A stretch of 64,000 nt of DNA from Sporodiniella umbellata (lineage: Eukaryota > Mucoromycota > Mucoromycetes > Mucorales > Rhizopodaceae): positions 22,501-86,500 of the forward strand of contig JAIXMR010000090.1 in assembly GCA_025677835.1 (NCBI GenBank), in the 5' to 3' direction. Shown one piece after another: positions 10,244 through 21,474 of this stretch (positions within the stretch are counted from its first letter, which is position 1; every line of letters begins with the position of its first letter). The translations under genes were made by a program, and so were the position numbers. The notes beneath the pieces were generated by a model. It had not been told where the DNA came from. It saw nothing but the letters and a program-made list of their open reading frames with translations, and searched no databases.

Positions 10244-11938
10244 ATGATCAGTGCCTTTTTTATTTATAATCAAAAAGGTGAAGTACTCATTTCAAGACTT
10301 TATCGACATGACCTTCGGTAAGGAGAGGAATGGGGAGATGTTTTCTTTTTTTTTTTTTTTTTTTCTCGACATTTCTTAAAACAGCCTCTCTCTCTCTCTC
10401 TTTTTTAAATGTACGGTTCTATAGACGATCAGTGGCCGATATATTTCGAATCCAAGTGATATCCAATACCGATGTTCGATCACCCATTGTGACTATTGGG
10501 TCCACCTCTTTTTTTCATGTACGTCATGAGAACCTATATATTGTTGCAGTCACCAAATGGAATACGAACGCTTCACTTGTTTTTGAATTCTGTTACCGAG
10601 TGGTCAACATCGGTCGAAGCTATTTTGGAAAATTTGACGAGGAAGCTGTAAAAAACAATTTTGTATTAATTTATGAACTTTTGGATGGTAAACAAACAAA
10701 ATAATTGAACAATCGACTGATGCATTTCTCTACTGCTTTCTAGAAATTCTTGATTTTGGATATCCTCAAAATAGCGAGACAGACACTTTAAAGATGTACA
10801 TTACTACCGAAGGTGTGAAATCAGAAAAGGCCATGGTAGAGGAATCAAGTCGAATCACCATTCAGGCTACGGGGGCTATATCTTGGAGAAGAAACGATAT
10901 CAAATATCGAAAGAATGAAGCGTTTATTGATGTGATTGAAAGCGTGAATCTTATGATTAGCAACACAGGCACTGTCTTGAGAGGCGATGTGTCGGGTCAA
11001 ATCTTGATGAGAGCTTATCTTTCAGGTACTCCTGAATGTAAGTTTGGACTCAATGATAAATTAGTACTTGATAAAGATACAGTGAACAGAACAACGTAAG
11101 AAACTATCATCGTTACTACCAAAACAAAAAAAAAAGAAAGCTGATGCTCTCCTTATGATAGAGCTCGTCGAACCAATGCTGTTGAGATAGATGATTGTCA
11201 ATTTCATCAGTGCGTTAAATTAGGTAAATTCGATACAGACAGAAGTATAAGTTTTATTCCCCCTGATGGTGAATTTGAACTGATGAAGTGAGTATCGAAA
11301 GGATTCCTCTATTTGTATACTGACTGTCAAAAGGTATCGTACTACGGAAAACGTCAACCTGCCTTTCAAGGTACATCCCGTCGTCACAGAAATTGGCAAA
11401 AGTCGAGTGGAGTACAGCATTACAGTCAAAGCGAATTTTTCGCCCAAACTTTATGGAAATAATGTTGTACTCAAGATACCCACACCACTCAATGCAGCCA
11501 AGGCCGAGGTGAAGGTTGGACCTGGTGGAAAAGCAAAATACAATCCATCTGAAAATTGTATAGTTTGGAAGTAAGTGGCGGCAAGAACGAGGGAGAAACA
11601 AACGAGAGAGAGAGAAATCTAACCACATTAAAAAAAAAAAAAAAAAAAAAAAGAATCCCTCGTTTCCAAGGACAGACAGAATATACCTTGAGCGCAGATG
11701 TAGAGCTTTCCGCCACGACTCATAAACGCGTTTGGTCTAGACCGCCTATTTCAATGGACTTTCAAGTACTCATGTTTACTTCCTCTGGGTTACTCGTTCG
11801 ATTCCTGAAGGTGTTTGAAAAAAGCGGATATCAATCTGTCAAATGGGTACGATATATGACAAAGGCTGGGTCCTACGAAATTAGAGTAAGTTTCATGATC
11901 TTGAAGGCGCTTAAATTAAACCTGTTCTGTAGTTTTAA
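10244..11938 (+). CDS. APM4: AP-2 clathrin adaptor, mu subunit
   Basis: Medium chain of the plasma-membrane AP-2 complex, which binds Yxx-phi sorting signals during clathrin-mediated endocytosis. Seven exons: 10244-10317, 10425-10687, 10744-11095, 11162-11287, 11334-11570, 11654-11885, 11933-11938 (429 aa; family about 435). Residues 1-140 form the longin-like domain ([20 protein letters not shown]). The mu homology domain follows, with [13 protein letters not shown], whose Phe and Asp are cargo-pocket residues, and [15 protein letters not shown]. The Thr of QATGAISW corresponds to the kinase-regulated mu2 threonine. The last intron leaves only Phe plus stop; if it is retained, the frame runs to 11969. 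The ATG is two bases after a TGCAG acceptor, so a 5' UTR intron is likely. Intron 5 ends in A23-G. Confidence 0.93.
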
Positions 11939-12039
11939 TATCCCATGGAACACACCATTTTCTTTATAAAATAAAATCAAAAAAAAACCGGAAAATAAAA
12001 ACAAAAACACGCAAGATGCCAAAACTTTCCCTCCCCTCC

Positions 12040-12071
<32 letters not shown>

Positions 12072-12640
12072 GGCTTTACCTCTAAGCTTTACTGAATGTG
12101 ATTCCAATCTCTATTTTTTTTTAAAAAAAAAGTAACTTGACATTGTACTGTCTTGTGTTTGATCAGGTATGGAGGTCATATTCCATTGTAAAAAAAAACA
12201 AACTTTAAACTCAAGCTATTTGTTTTCCGCTATTTGTTCTTTTTGAAAAAAAAAAAAAAAAAAAAAAAAAAAAACACCTAAGCTGGACTGTATCCAACGT
12301 ACGCACATCGCGTAGAGATAAGTCTGATAAGCTTTATGTGGAAACCAGATAAGGCTGTATTTTACTCCTTTAGCAAGCAACTATAAAAGAAAAACAAAAA
12401 AACAAAAAAAGCGTTGCTTGTTTTGGTTTCGAAATGGGGTGAAATATACCTGCCATTTTTTTTTTTCAAGAGACAACTGGCACACAAACTGAGCCCCAAG
12501 CTTTCCCAGGATTTTATTCTAATCTGTCACTGCTTTTATATTATCTAAACAAAACAACAGCAAACAATAATAACACGGCTTTTGCCTCAAAAAAAAAAAA
12601 AAAAAAAGAGGATTGTGAAACGATAGGGTGCTCTCCTTAT

Positions 12641-12682
<42 letters not shown>

Positions 12683-13098
12683 ATAAACAAAAAACCTTCT
12701 ATAGGGCAAAGAGAGGGAGAAACCCTATTCCGTGGTTCAGTATGCACGTGGAAGGGGAAGCAAAGAGAGGCTTTTTTTATTATTATTATTTTCTAATAGC
12801 TCACAAAGAATCCATGTTGATTTATAAACAGTAGAGACGCCCTATCCCAAAGTGGACTGTCAGGGGAATCAAGTTCAAACTTTGAACCAATAAGGTTACA
12901 TGACTGAATAAAATCTCTATTTTTTTCTTTTTTGCTTTGAAAAAACACTCATTTTGTATGGTTCTTCTTTTTTTTTTTTTTTCTTGTGTCTCATTGCTCT
13001 CTGTACCTCCTCTCTTTTCTGAGTCTTTTTGATTTTCTGTTTTAACTTCTTTTTCTTTCTTTCTCTCTTTTTTTTTTTTCCTATCATTATTTGGCAAG
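11939..13098. other. gene-free intergenic region
   Basis: Contains AP-2 mu 3' sequence and the carrier promoter. It has long T runs (for example about 12042-12071 and 12644-12681) and a T-rich tract just before the ATG at 13099. No gene was seen. Confidence 0.55.
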
Positions 13099-15276
13099 AT
13101 GTCTGATACAGTCAGTCGGTTAGAACAATACCGTCGAGCTTTTCAAAAACATGCTAGCGGAGAGACAGGCGGAGAGAAGGTAATGAGTCGAGAGGACTTC
13201 TTGACGGCTATTGCTCCTGGAGAAGATTTCAAAAAGATCAAACGAGAGCAGTACGAGCTATTGTATCGTTTAGCAGATCGAAAGAAACAAGGCTCGGTCA
13301 CATTTGATGACTTTGTGATCTTTCAAGACTTGCTATCGAAGCCCGATGCTGAATACGAGGTGGCGTTCAGGATGTTTGATGTGGCCGGGACAGGTAAGGT
13401 CACTTTTGACCAGTTCAAACAAGTACTCTCAAGCCATATGCCAAGTGACGCGGTACCTTTTGATTTTGACTGTGACTGGCTCAAGCTGTACATTGGCAAC
13501 AAAGAGGGCCACCATGAGTTGAGCTACCAAGAATTCACTCAGCTCATCAAAGGGCTACAGGGAGAACGTCTTCGTCAAGAGTTCAAGCATTACGATAAGG
13601 AGCAGACCGGATTTATCTTGCCTGAGGATTTCAAAAAGATTATCTTGGACGTGGCCAAGCATAAACTCTCGGATGATGTGATCGACCATCTGCCCAGTCT
13701 CTGTAATCTTTACAGCGGAAACAAAGTCAGCTTCTCGACCGTGGTAGCCTTTCATAACGTGATTCGCAACATTGATATGGTAGAATCCGTCATCATAAAG
13801 GCAATCGAAGCTAGCAAAGACAAGAAAATCACCAAAGCAGATTTCTTAAAACATGCTCATGAAGCGTCTCGTTACACAGCTTTTACACCGATGGAAACAG
13901 ATGTCATCTTTCATTTTGCAGGTGTAGATGATAACTCGGGTATGTTGGGGCTGGAAGACTTTGCTCGCGTGTTGGACCCTCGCTGGACTCAGTCGAATAC
14001 CGTCGAACCTGTACTGGAAACAAAAATAGCGGAACCCAAAGGTTTTTTTTGGAATCTTGTCGAAAGCGCCTACTCTTTTACCTTGGGCTCAGTCGCAGGC
14101 GCTGTCGGCGCTACTGCAGTCTATCCTATTGATCTTGTCAAGACCAGAATGCAAAATCAACGTTCGAAAGTAGTGGGCGAACTTCTTTATAAAAACAGTA
14201 TGGATTGCTTCAAAAAAGTACTGAAAAACGAAGGATTCACGGGTCTTTATCGTGGTCTCGGACCTCAGTTGGTGGTAAACGAGAATGTCTTTTGTAGAGG
14301 AAATCCTCATTGACTGTTTCTAAATCATAGGGAGTAGCACCCGAAAAAGCAATCAAGCTGACTGTAAATGATCTTGTCCGAAGTCATTTCAACACAAGAG
14401 AAAACGGAAACATTTTATTTTGGCAGGAGATGATTGCAGGTGGATCGGCAGGTGCTTCACAAGTGGTAAGTTTTATCGTTTATTTTGTCAAGAAAGATTC
14501 AGACAATAAAATAACAATCTCAATCATAATAATCATCATCCTCATTAACATCATCATCATAATAAAAAAAAAAAAAAAAAAAAAAGGTGTTTACAAATCC
14601 CTTGGAGATTGTCAAGATTCGTTTACAAGTACAAGGTGAACAGGCCAAACACATGGCAGACGTACCTCGCCGTTCTGCTCTTTGGATCGTGAAACATCTG
14701 GGTATTGTGGGTCTTTATAAGGGTGTGGCTGCATGTTTGTTAAGAGACGTTCCGTTTTCTGCCATTTATTTCCCTGCCTATGCTCATTTGAAGAAGGATG
14801 TATTTCATGAAGGACCTCAGCACAAGCTGACAATCTCTGAGCTCTTGATGGCCGGTGCCATTGCAGGTATGCCTGCTGCTTATTTCACCACACCAGCCGA
14901 CGTGATCAAAACCCGTTTGCAGGTCGAAGCCAGAAAAGGCCAGACAACCTACAACGGTATTGCCGATGCTGCTCGAAAGATTTATGCGGAAGAAGGATTC
15001 AAAGCGTTTTTCAAAGGAGGTCCTGCGCGTATCCTTCGCTCATCGCCTCAGTTTGGTGTCACATTAACCGTCTACGAACTCTTGCATCAACTCATTCCAC
15101 TTCCAGGCCATGGTATTGCTGGTACAGCTGCTCCTAGTCAACAGATAGCGGCAGAGCAGACAGAAGTCGCCATGCAAAACCAACTGTTTCGATCAACAAA
15201 CGCTCTCAAAATGCTACTGGATCTTGATTACAGATTTGGTGTATATCAACCACAAACAGCAAAAAAAATAGTATAG
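13099..15276 (+). CDS. AGC1: mitochondrial aspartate/glutamate carrier with EF-hands
   Basis: Calcium-regulated inner-membrane exchanger of aspartate for glutamate plus a proton, part of the malate-aspartate shuttle (aralar/citrin group). Three exons: 13099-14274, 14331-14465, 14587-15276 (666 aa; human AGC about 675). Residues 1-310 are an EF-hand array, for example [14 protein letters not shown] near residue 94. From about 330 come three mitochondrial-carrier repeats with the Px[DE]xx[KR] signatures [16 protein letters not shown] and PADVIKTR. The last repeat is followed by an amphipathic C-terminal tail. Intron 1 (56 nt) splits repeat 1 after [11 protein letters not shown]. Intron 2 ends in a run of about 22 A before the acceptor G. 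Confidence 0.94.
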
Positions 15277-16580
15277 ACCAAACCTGTAAAAGTTTTCCCC
15301 ATTTTTATCTTTATCTTGTGTATGAACACATAAACATTTTATTTTCTTGTGGCCTTGCCCTTTATCTACTTTTTTCTACAAAATGCTGGAATCGATCACA
15401 AAGATGAAGGTGATTCTTCAGAGTTACAAAAAGAATCGAGTCTTTTATGTTTCTGACAACCATAGGCATGTCTTGATCATTTGCATAGTTGTACTGCATC
15501 TTTCAAAGGGAATTTAATATTAAGAATCTCATCAAAACCGAGTAAAAAATCGTTGCAATGCCTCAGACACGCTTTTGACTCTCCTTTTTTTTTTTTTCTT
15601 TTAAAACAACCAAGTTCAAAAAGCAAAAGAGAATTACAGGACTGTACTCAGATACCGTTGTAGTCTATTTTCATTCCCATCACAATTGTAAATATGGTGT
15701 GAAATTTTTATGTTATCGTCATCGTAAGAGCACTTCGATTGCGCGACACAGATCATAGGATCTAGCCGCACTTTAGCGAAAATGCCAAAAACTTCCTAAT
15801 TTGGAAAGTTTGTGTACGCTTTAATTATCCTGTTAAATCCGGTCCGGACATGCCTATTGGTGCGACTCAAATGATGACGTATTTGCAAATCTGGACCGCA
15901 GCATATTCAGTACGACATCGCTACATCCGCCCTGTATTTCATTGCCCCCGGTCACGACCCTAAAATTTTTCAAACCTTGGTCGTAAAAAACTTGATTAGA
16001 GTGAAAAGTACATTAAAGAGCTCAATTTTAAGCCTTGTATTTTTATTTCTAGTAAATTCTTTATTATCTTTTTATAAGAAAAAATAAAACCCAAGCAAAA
16101 GAATGTCTGAATCACTAAAAAAAAAAAAATTATAGAAATATTAGTCTTTGTTAAGGACAAAGGTTGAATTGTGTCAAAACCAAAAAAAAAAAAAAAGGGT
16201 TTGAAAGATTAAAAAGAAAGAGCTCAGAGAGAAGATAGGTTTTTTTTCAATAACTACTCAGAATCAGTAGTTTCAGGATTTTCAGTGTGTGATACATTGT
16301 TATTCATCAGCGCTTTTCTTTCTGTTTCTCTCATACTTTTTTTTTTTTTTGGGTCGTTTTGGACACATTGCTTTTTGTAGAAAGACTTTTTAAACTTACA
16401 TTTTTACTACTTTTAAAATAAAAAAAAAAAAAAGGAAAGACAAAGGAGACTGACAACACGACTTTTATATAAAAAAAAAAAAAAAGAAAAGGTGTGGCTC
16501 GTTTTAAACAGAGTCACTTTTTCAAAAAAAAAAAAAAAAAATTATTGAGTCATGTCAATTTTCTACTCTTTCAAATCGAT
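15277..16580. other. gene-free region with a GC-richer island
   Basis: Mostly AT-rich with A/T runs. Around 15720-15965 the composition rises in G+C and homopolymers disappear. This segment holds short inverted repeats (a hairpin at about 15789-15811 and GGTCC-type arms at about 15841 and 15890). No open frame with family features; no RNA family recognised. Confidence 0.45.
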
Positions 16581-17741
16581 ATGCAAGATTTTTTACCGCC
16601 ATTGAATCGAGGTATTCAAGTGTTGGACAGGAGTTTGTTTGATGCGGTATTTGAGACATGGGCTATACGAGTGCCTGCTTTAGAGTTAAATTCTGTGGTT
16701 ACTTTTCTTGAAAAGTAAGCTTTGTAACAGCCATTGTTCTTTCCTTTTATACATGTTTTTTTTTTCTTAGTGAGTTATTGAACTTGCCTCGACTTTATAA
16801 CGTTGTGTCTGATACAAAAGATACCAAACTAGTTTTACTAAGTCTTACCGTACAAGGTAAACACCATTTGAAAATAAAGGAGACTAAAAAGACAAAGATG
16901 TGTCTGAGTTGAGTCAAGACAGACAAGACTTTATTCAGAGATTTGAGTTGGTGAAATACAACTTCAAGGTTACGTATAATTATTGGACCACAGGTAACAT
17001 ATAAGAGCCGGTAAAAAAGATCTAAGAAGGTTTATTTTGAAAACAGAACAAATTTTGTTTTCCGTAATGCCTGATGGAGAGTCCGAGACGCCTTCTTCCT
17101 ATACCTCGACAGGTCATATTGCCCATTTGAATTTAAAACCAGAGCACGAGCCCTATAAAGGCTTGATAGCACAGGTGATATTGGATGTAATAACCAAAAA
17201 AAAAAAGACGCGTTTCTGTTTGTTTTTGTTGGTTAATCATAAAAAGGATAGAAAAACAAGAAAATCAAAAGTGTGGTCAACAAAACGAATGTGATTGATA
17301 ACACTTTCCGTAACTTTCAAATGGAACTTTTAGCAGGCGAAAAAGAGATGGTGACTGAATTGGTAAGCCATGGATTTATCAAATTACCTGTGTGATAGAG
17401 ACTGAATCTATACGTTCTAGAGAGAGAACGAGTGTCGTTTTCGGTTTGACTTTTCCAAAGTGTATTGGAATTCAAGACTTCAGGCTGAGCACCGTCGTTT
17501 AGTTGGGAAATTTAAAAAGGGGGACGTGATATGTAAAAAAAAAAGAAAGTAGGCCCAGTTTTTTTTTGGCTCATCCTTTTCTAGGTGATGTGATGGCAGG
17601 TGTAGGTCCGTTTTCGATTCCAGCGGCCAAGAAGGGATGCAAAGTGTACGCAAACGATCTGAATCCTGAGTCTTTTGAATGGCTTTGCAAAAACATCCAA
17701 CTAAACAAGGTTCGTATTTTCTTTTATTGGGGCCGTTCATC

Positions 17742-17774
<33 letters not shown>

Positions 17775-18261
17775 CTAGCTGGTGGAAGGTATCGAGCCGT
17801 ACAATCTGGACGGACGCGAATTTATTAAGAAGATGACCTGTGACGTGTCAATCAGACAAGTGGATCATTTTATTATGAATCTGCCTGCAACCGCGATTGA
17901 ATTCTTGGGTACTTTCTTATCGCTACAGCCAGATTCTCAATCTTCTCCCCTATTTCTTTAGATGCTTTTCAGGGGATTTATAAAGATCTGCCTTCTTCTG
18001 TTCCGCTTCCGATGGTGCATTGTCATTGTTTTACAAGAAGCTCCGATCCGGCCCAAGACATTCAAGAGGTAATTCTTTCTTTTTCCTGTTTTTGGCCTTA
18101 CACATTCATAGCGTGTCACTCGAGCGTTGGGATCTCCGACAGAGGGGATCATGCTTGACTGGGTACGTACAGTAGCGCCCAAGAAAGAAATGTATTGCGT
18201 CTCTTTTCGGCTGCCTGCGAGAGTAGCTTTTCAGCCTGAGATGACCCCCAGCAGAAAATAA
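16581..18261 (+). CDS. TRM5: tRNA (guanine-37-N1)-methyltransferase Trm5
   Basis: Class I SAM enzyme that makes m1G37 next to the anticodon, preventing +1 frameshifts; acts in cytosol and mitochondria in yeast. Ten exons: 16581-16714, 16771-16856, 16898-16993, 17047-17186, 17252-17362, 17421-17532, 17585-17709, 17779-17908, 17962-18068, 18112-18261 (396 aa). Motif I is [17 protein letters not shown], motif [12 protein letters not shown], and the catalytic-loop region is [14 protein letters not shown]. The N-terminal half has the Trm5-specific [11 protein letters not shown] and the [12 protein letters not shown] stretch. A longer frame to 16494 has no ATG at its start and runs through poly-Lys, so I start at 16581; a mitochondrial targeting extension on an upstream exon is possible. 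Nine introns in 1.7 kb is dense for this window. Confidence 0.92.
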
Positions 18262-18740
18262 ATCCAAAGAAAAGTCGATATTTGTACACGGTAAGATCAT
18301 GGTTCATCACCCGATATATTCTAGACTTGCACGAGAAACATCCCTTTTATGTGGCAGGTGTAAACATTGACCTTTTTAAAAAAAAAAAAAAAAGAGTGAG
18401 TGAGGATGTCAGTGTCATTCTATATGCTATATGCACTGCTATGTGCGCTAACCTATGTACATCTATGTGAGTGTGTGTAGGTGGGTTTCTTACTGCCCTT
18501 TCTATTATCTTTTATCTTTCTCCTTTTTTAATAATCTCTTTTCTCCCTTTTTTAAATTTTTTTTTTATTTTTTATTTTATTTTTTTTTTTTTTTTGAAGC
18601 GGAGGCAAATCTCTTTGCTCTCATTTCACTTCTTTTTTTTTTTCTTTCTCTCTTTTTTTACTATAAATTTTTTTTTTTTCCCCCCAAAAAACAAACAAAC
18701 AAAAAAAAAAAAAAAAAAAAAAAACAGTACAAAAAGAGTA

Positions 18741-19465
18741 ATGATGAACAAGCCAATAGAGAACGGCGATAAGATCAAGCGCAAGAGACTCAAGGTGATC
18801 AGTGCCTGTGGAGAGTGTCGAAGGAAAAAGACGAAATGTAACGGAGAGTATCCTTGCACGGGGTGTGTGAAGGCCAACGTTGAATGCAAATATATTATCA
18901 ACGAAAAGCCGGGGGTTCCTACGTCGATTATCCGCGAGCGGCTGAACAACAACGTTCATCTGATTACACAACCAGTGCGCAAGAAATCTGCATCGCCGCC
19001 TGCACCCACCCACACGCACCATATCGAGTCAATCGAAGAGCGACTGTCTACGATTGAAGATATCCTACGGAACTTGCTCGGTTCTTCCGATCGACACAAG
19101 CATATGCTGGACACCCTTGACACCTACCCTGCTTACCACAGCCCAAGAGTACTTCACCGGGATCTTTACCCCCCTTTCCATGTTCCCGCTATCCAAAACG
19201 GGCTGCTGTCACGGGAAAAAAGAGCTCGAGAAGAGGAGGAAGAGGAGCCCAGACCTCAGCTGGCTCCTATCAAATCCATCCACACCGTCGGCACCCCCAC
19301 CCTCAGGAACTTGTTAAACGATGATCTTCCTCCTCTTTCTCACCCTTCCCTGCCTCCCAACTCTAACGCCCCCTCTTCAGCATTTCATAGATTATCGCCC
19401 AACACTAATACACCTTTTCATAACGACACTTCATTTACGGTTACGCATAGCCCCACCACCACTAT

Positions 19466-19496
<31 letters not shown>

Positions 19497-19550
19497 GCTA
19501 CTGCTGCTGCTGCTGCTGGAGAGCATACAGCACCTTCTCCTTCCTCTTAA
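18741..19550 (+). CDS. Zn2Cys6 binuclear-cluster transcription factor (small)
   Basis: Single exon, 269 aa. The N-terminal cluster has Cys23, 26, 33, 39, 42 and 49 in the CX2CX6CX5CX2CX6C pattern of Gal4-type fungal regulators, preceded by a basic stretch (KIKRKRLK). A short helix (IESIEERLSTIEDILRNLLG, about residue 95) may be the dimerisation element. There is no fungal_trans middle-homology domain; the rest is Ser/Pro/His-rich, ending in a poly-Thr/poly-Ala tract encoded by ACT and GCT repeats. The frame is open upstream to 18471, but that part is Phe/Lys from homopolymers. The tandem ATG at 18741 sits just before the basic region and is the likely start. Target genes unknown. Confidence 0.78.
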
Positions 19551-19803
19551 TACACTCTATTCTTATTCTTATTCTTATTACTTTTATTATTTTTATTGCT
19601 ATTATAATATCATCCCTCCCCCCTTTTTTTCTTTACATACAACACTATATGTATATCACTCTATAGATAGATAGATAGTATCCTTGTTATTACTACTATA
19701 GTTTATCGTTATGTACTTTTTCTTTCTAAAAATAAGGGGCTTTTCCACACGACTACCACTAGTATTACTACTACTTCTTTCAACAGACGATCCCTTTTTC
19801 TTT

Positions 19804-19834
<31 letters not shown>

Positions 19835-19915
19835 GGGAGAAAAATAAAGCCAGTGTATTTTTTTTTTTTTTTTTTTTTGGGAGAAAAAAAGGGGGATAGA
19901 ATCAGGAGAGGAGGC
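19551..19915. other. convergent 3' intergenic region
   Basis: Between convergent stop codons of the small Zn2Cys6 gene and the presenilin gene. It contains TTA/TTC-type repeats, two long T runs (about 19806-19834 and 19858-19878) and a GATA run. Nothing else was seen. Confidence 0.6.
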
Positions 19916-21474
19916 TTATAGGCCAATCATGCCAAAGATACAGATGTTAGCCACAAAAGGCACCAATACTGTTTTAGCCACAAAGTAAAACAACATGCCA
20001 AAAGCAATAGAGATGGGTAAGGCTGGTAGGGCTTTTTGATAGATGGCCAAAAGAAAGATGGTGGCTGTCAAGCCTGTCAAGACCGCAATCGTACAACAAA
20101 CGGTGGTGATCCAATCAAACATAGCGGCTCGAGCCACCAACACACTGTAGAAAACAAAGTCACCCAATCCCAACTTGAGGCCAGTGCGTTCTTCTTCTTT
20201 TTTTGGGAGTTCATCCAGCCGTGGACAAAAAAGGGTTATTTATTTGTTTTTCCTTTTTCATCGCTTTGCTTACCAGTGTCTTTGTGTAACGCTGGTTCTT
20301 CCAACCGCATGAATCCGTCCTCTCTTGGACTCTGCATATGTTCTGTACTGGCCATCATGAACCAGACAGCATTTACCGAGTAAAGCAATGCAGGCACATC
20401 TCTCTGTTGTCTTTTGGAACTTTCGATCAATAGCTTTAAAGGCCCAAATGGACAGAGCACAGCAATCAAATCTAAGATACATCAACCTATCAATACATAC
20501 ACAATCAAAGTATGAGCGTACCCCAGACAGCCAACAAGCCCAACAAAATCCAGGTGGTCCATTGTTCTAACCCGGTCAGAGAAAAAGCCATCAGGGAGCT
20601 CATCAGTGTAAGATAGGCTTGTTGTAACCAAAGAGGTCCTTTCCAAAAGATGGACACCAAGCCTACAATGGCAAAATTCCAAAGAGCAAAGACCAACGTA
20701 GGATAATCCAAAGGGATAAAGAATACCTGCACCAGATTCCTAAACAGAAAAAGGTTGGCCCATGTCACATACATGTCTATTCTATCTACAATAGCAAGAG
20801 GTAACTCATAAATCCCAACAAGAGCAAGACAACCACCATAAAAAAACCGATCAAGACCTTGATCCATCCTTTCTTGAACAAAAACACAATCAGGATAGTC
20901 ACACCAATGATCTGGGCAATGATCACGATCGCCGTAATAAACGAATTGCCAATGGAAGGGCTTGTGCTGGCACTGGTCGTACTCACCGTACCATAGTTCG
21001 GTCGGGTAGGACTTTAGATAGGCCGTTAAAGATCCGTTGCGAGTGTCACCTCCTTACCTATAATCGCTTTCTCCACTAAACGAAACCTTGACCCAGAAAA
21101 TACTAAGTAGGATACAGGCTACCACAGGTTGAATGATATGGTAGATCTGTTGGGTATAAAATATCAAATCTTCATCTTTTTCTTTGCTTGTTTTAGAAGG
21201 CGTTGAAAGATCTTGTAAAGGTATATCGTCTATAGAAAACGATTGGTTTCCTTGATTTCTTTAGACTCTTTTTTTTTTCAAAAAAAAAAAAAAAAAAAAA
21301 ACCTATGAAATTCTGTCGGTTCTGAATGGCAGCTTGACATGTCTTGTAATGTTCTTGTTGCCAATGGCTTGTTTGACATTCCGTACAACAATAACGAGGT
21401 CCTTCTGAGCCACAAGAAGAACACATAAAGGCTGCTGGCTTTTGACATTCAATACAACTCAACTCATCGCTCAT
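19916..21474 (-). CDS. predicted MYND-finger/presenilin fusion, GxGD intramembrane aspartyl protease
   Basis: Presenilin is the catalytic subunit of gamma-secretase, cleaving membrane proteins within the bilayer. Exons: 21474-21303, 21229-21058, 21011-20790, 20739-20522, 20471-20274, 20193-19916 (419 aa). Exons 2-6 encode the presenilin core: catalytic Asp262 in LLAVWDLIAVLCP, Asp339 in KLGLGDFVFYSVLV, and the C-terminal PALP at 384-387. The large loop between them is short (about 60 aa). Exon 1 encodes a complete MYND zinc finger (Cys7, 10, 18, 21, 29, 33, His42, Cys46). Exon 2 has no upstream Met in its frame before a stop, and exon 1 joins it in phase (G|AC). The exon 1 donor is GT followed by about 20 T, so it is weak. 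The alternative is a separate MYND protein ending in a poly-Phe tail. Presenilin identity is firm; the fusion is inferred. Confidence 0.82.

Noticed and set aside
16494..16580. Upstream extension of TRM5 as coding sequence
   Set aside because: It begins with a non-ATG codon and runs through poly-Lys from an A run; the ATG at 16581 fits better.
18621..19022. Minus-strand frames of 108-133 codons over the Zn2Cys6 gene
   Set aside because: They are opposite the CX2CX6C cluster and run into Phe/Lys from homopolymers.
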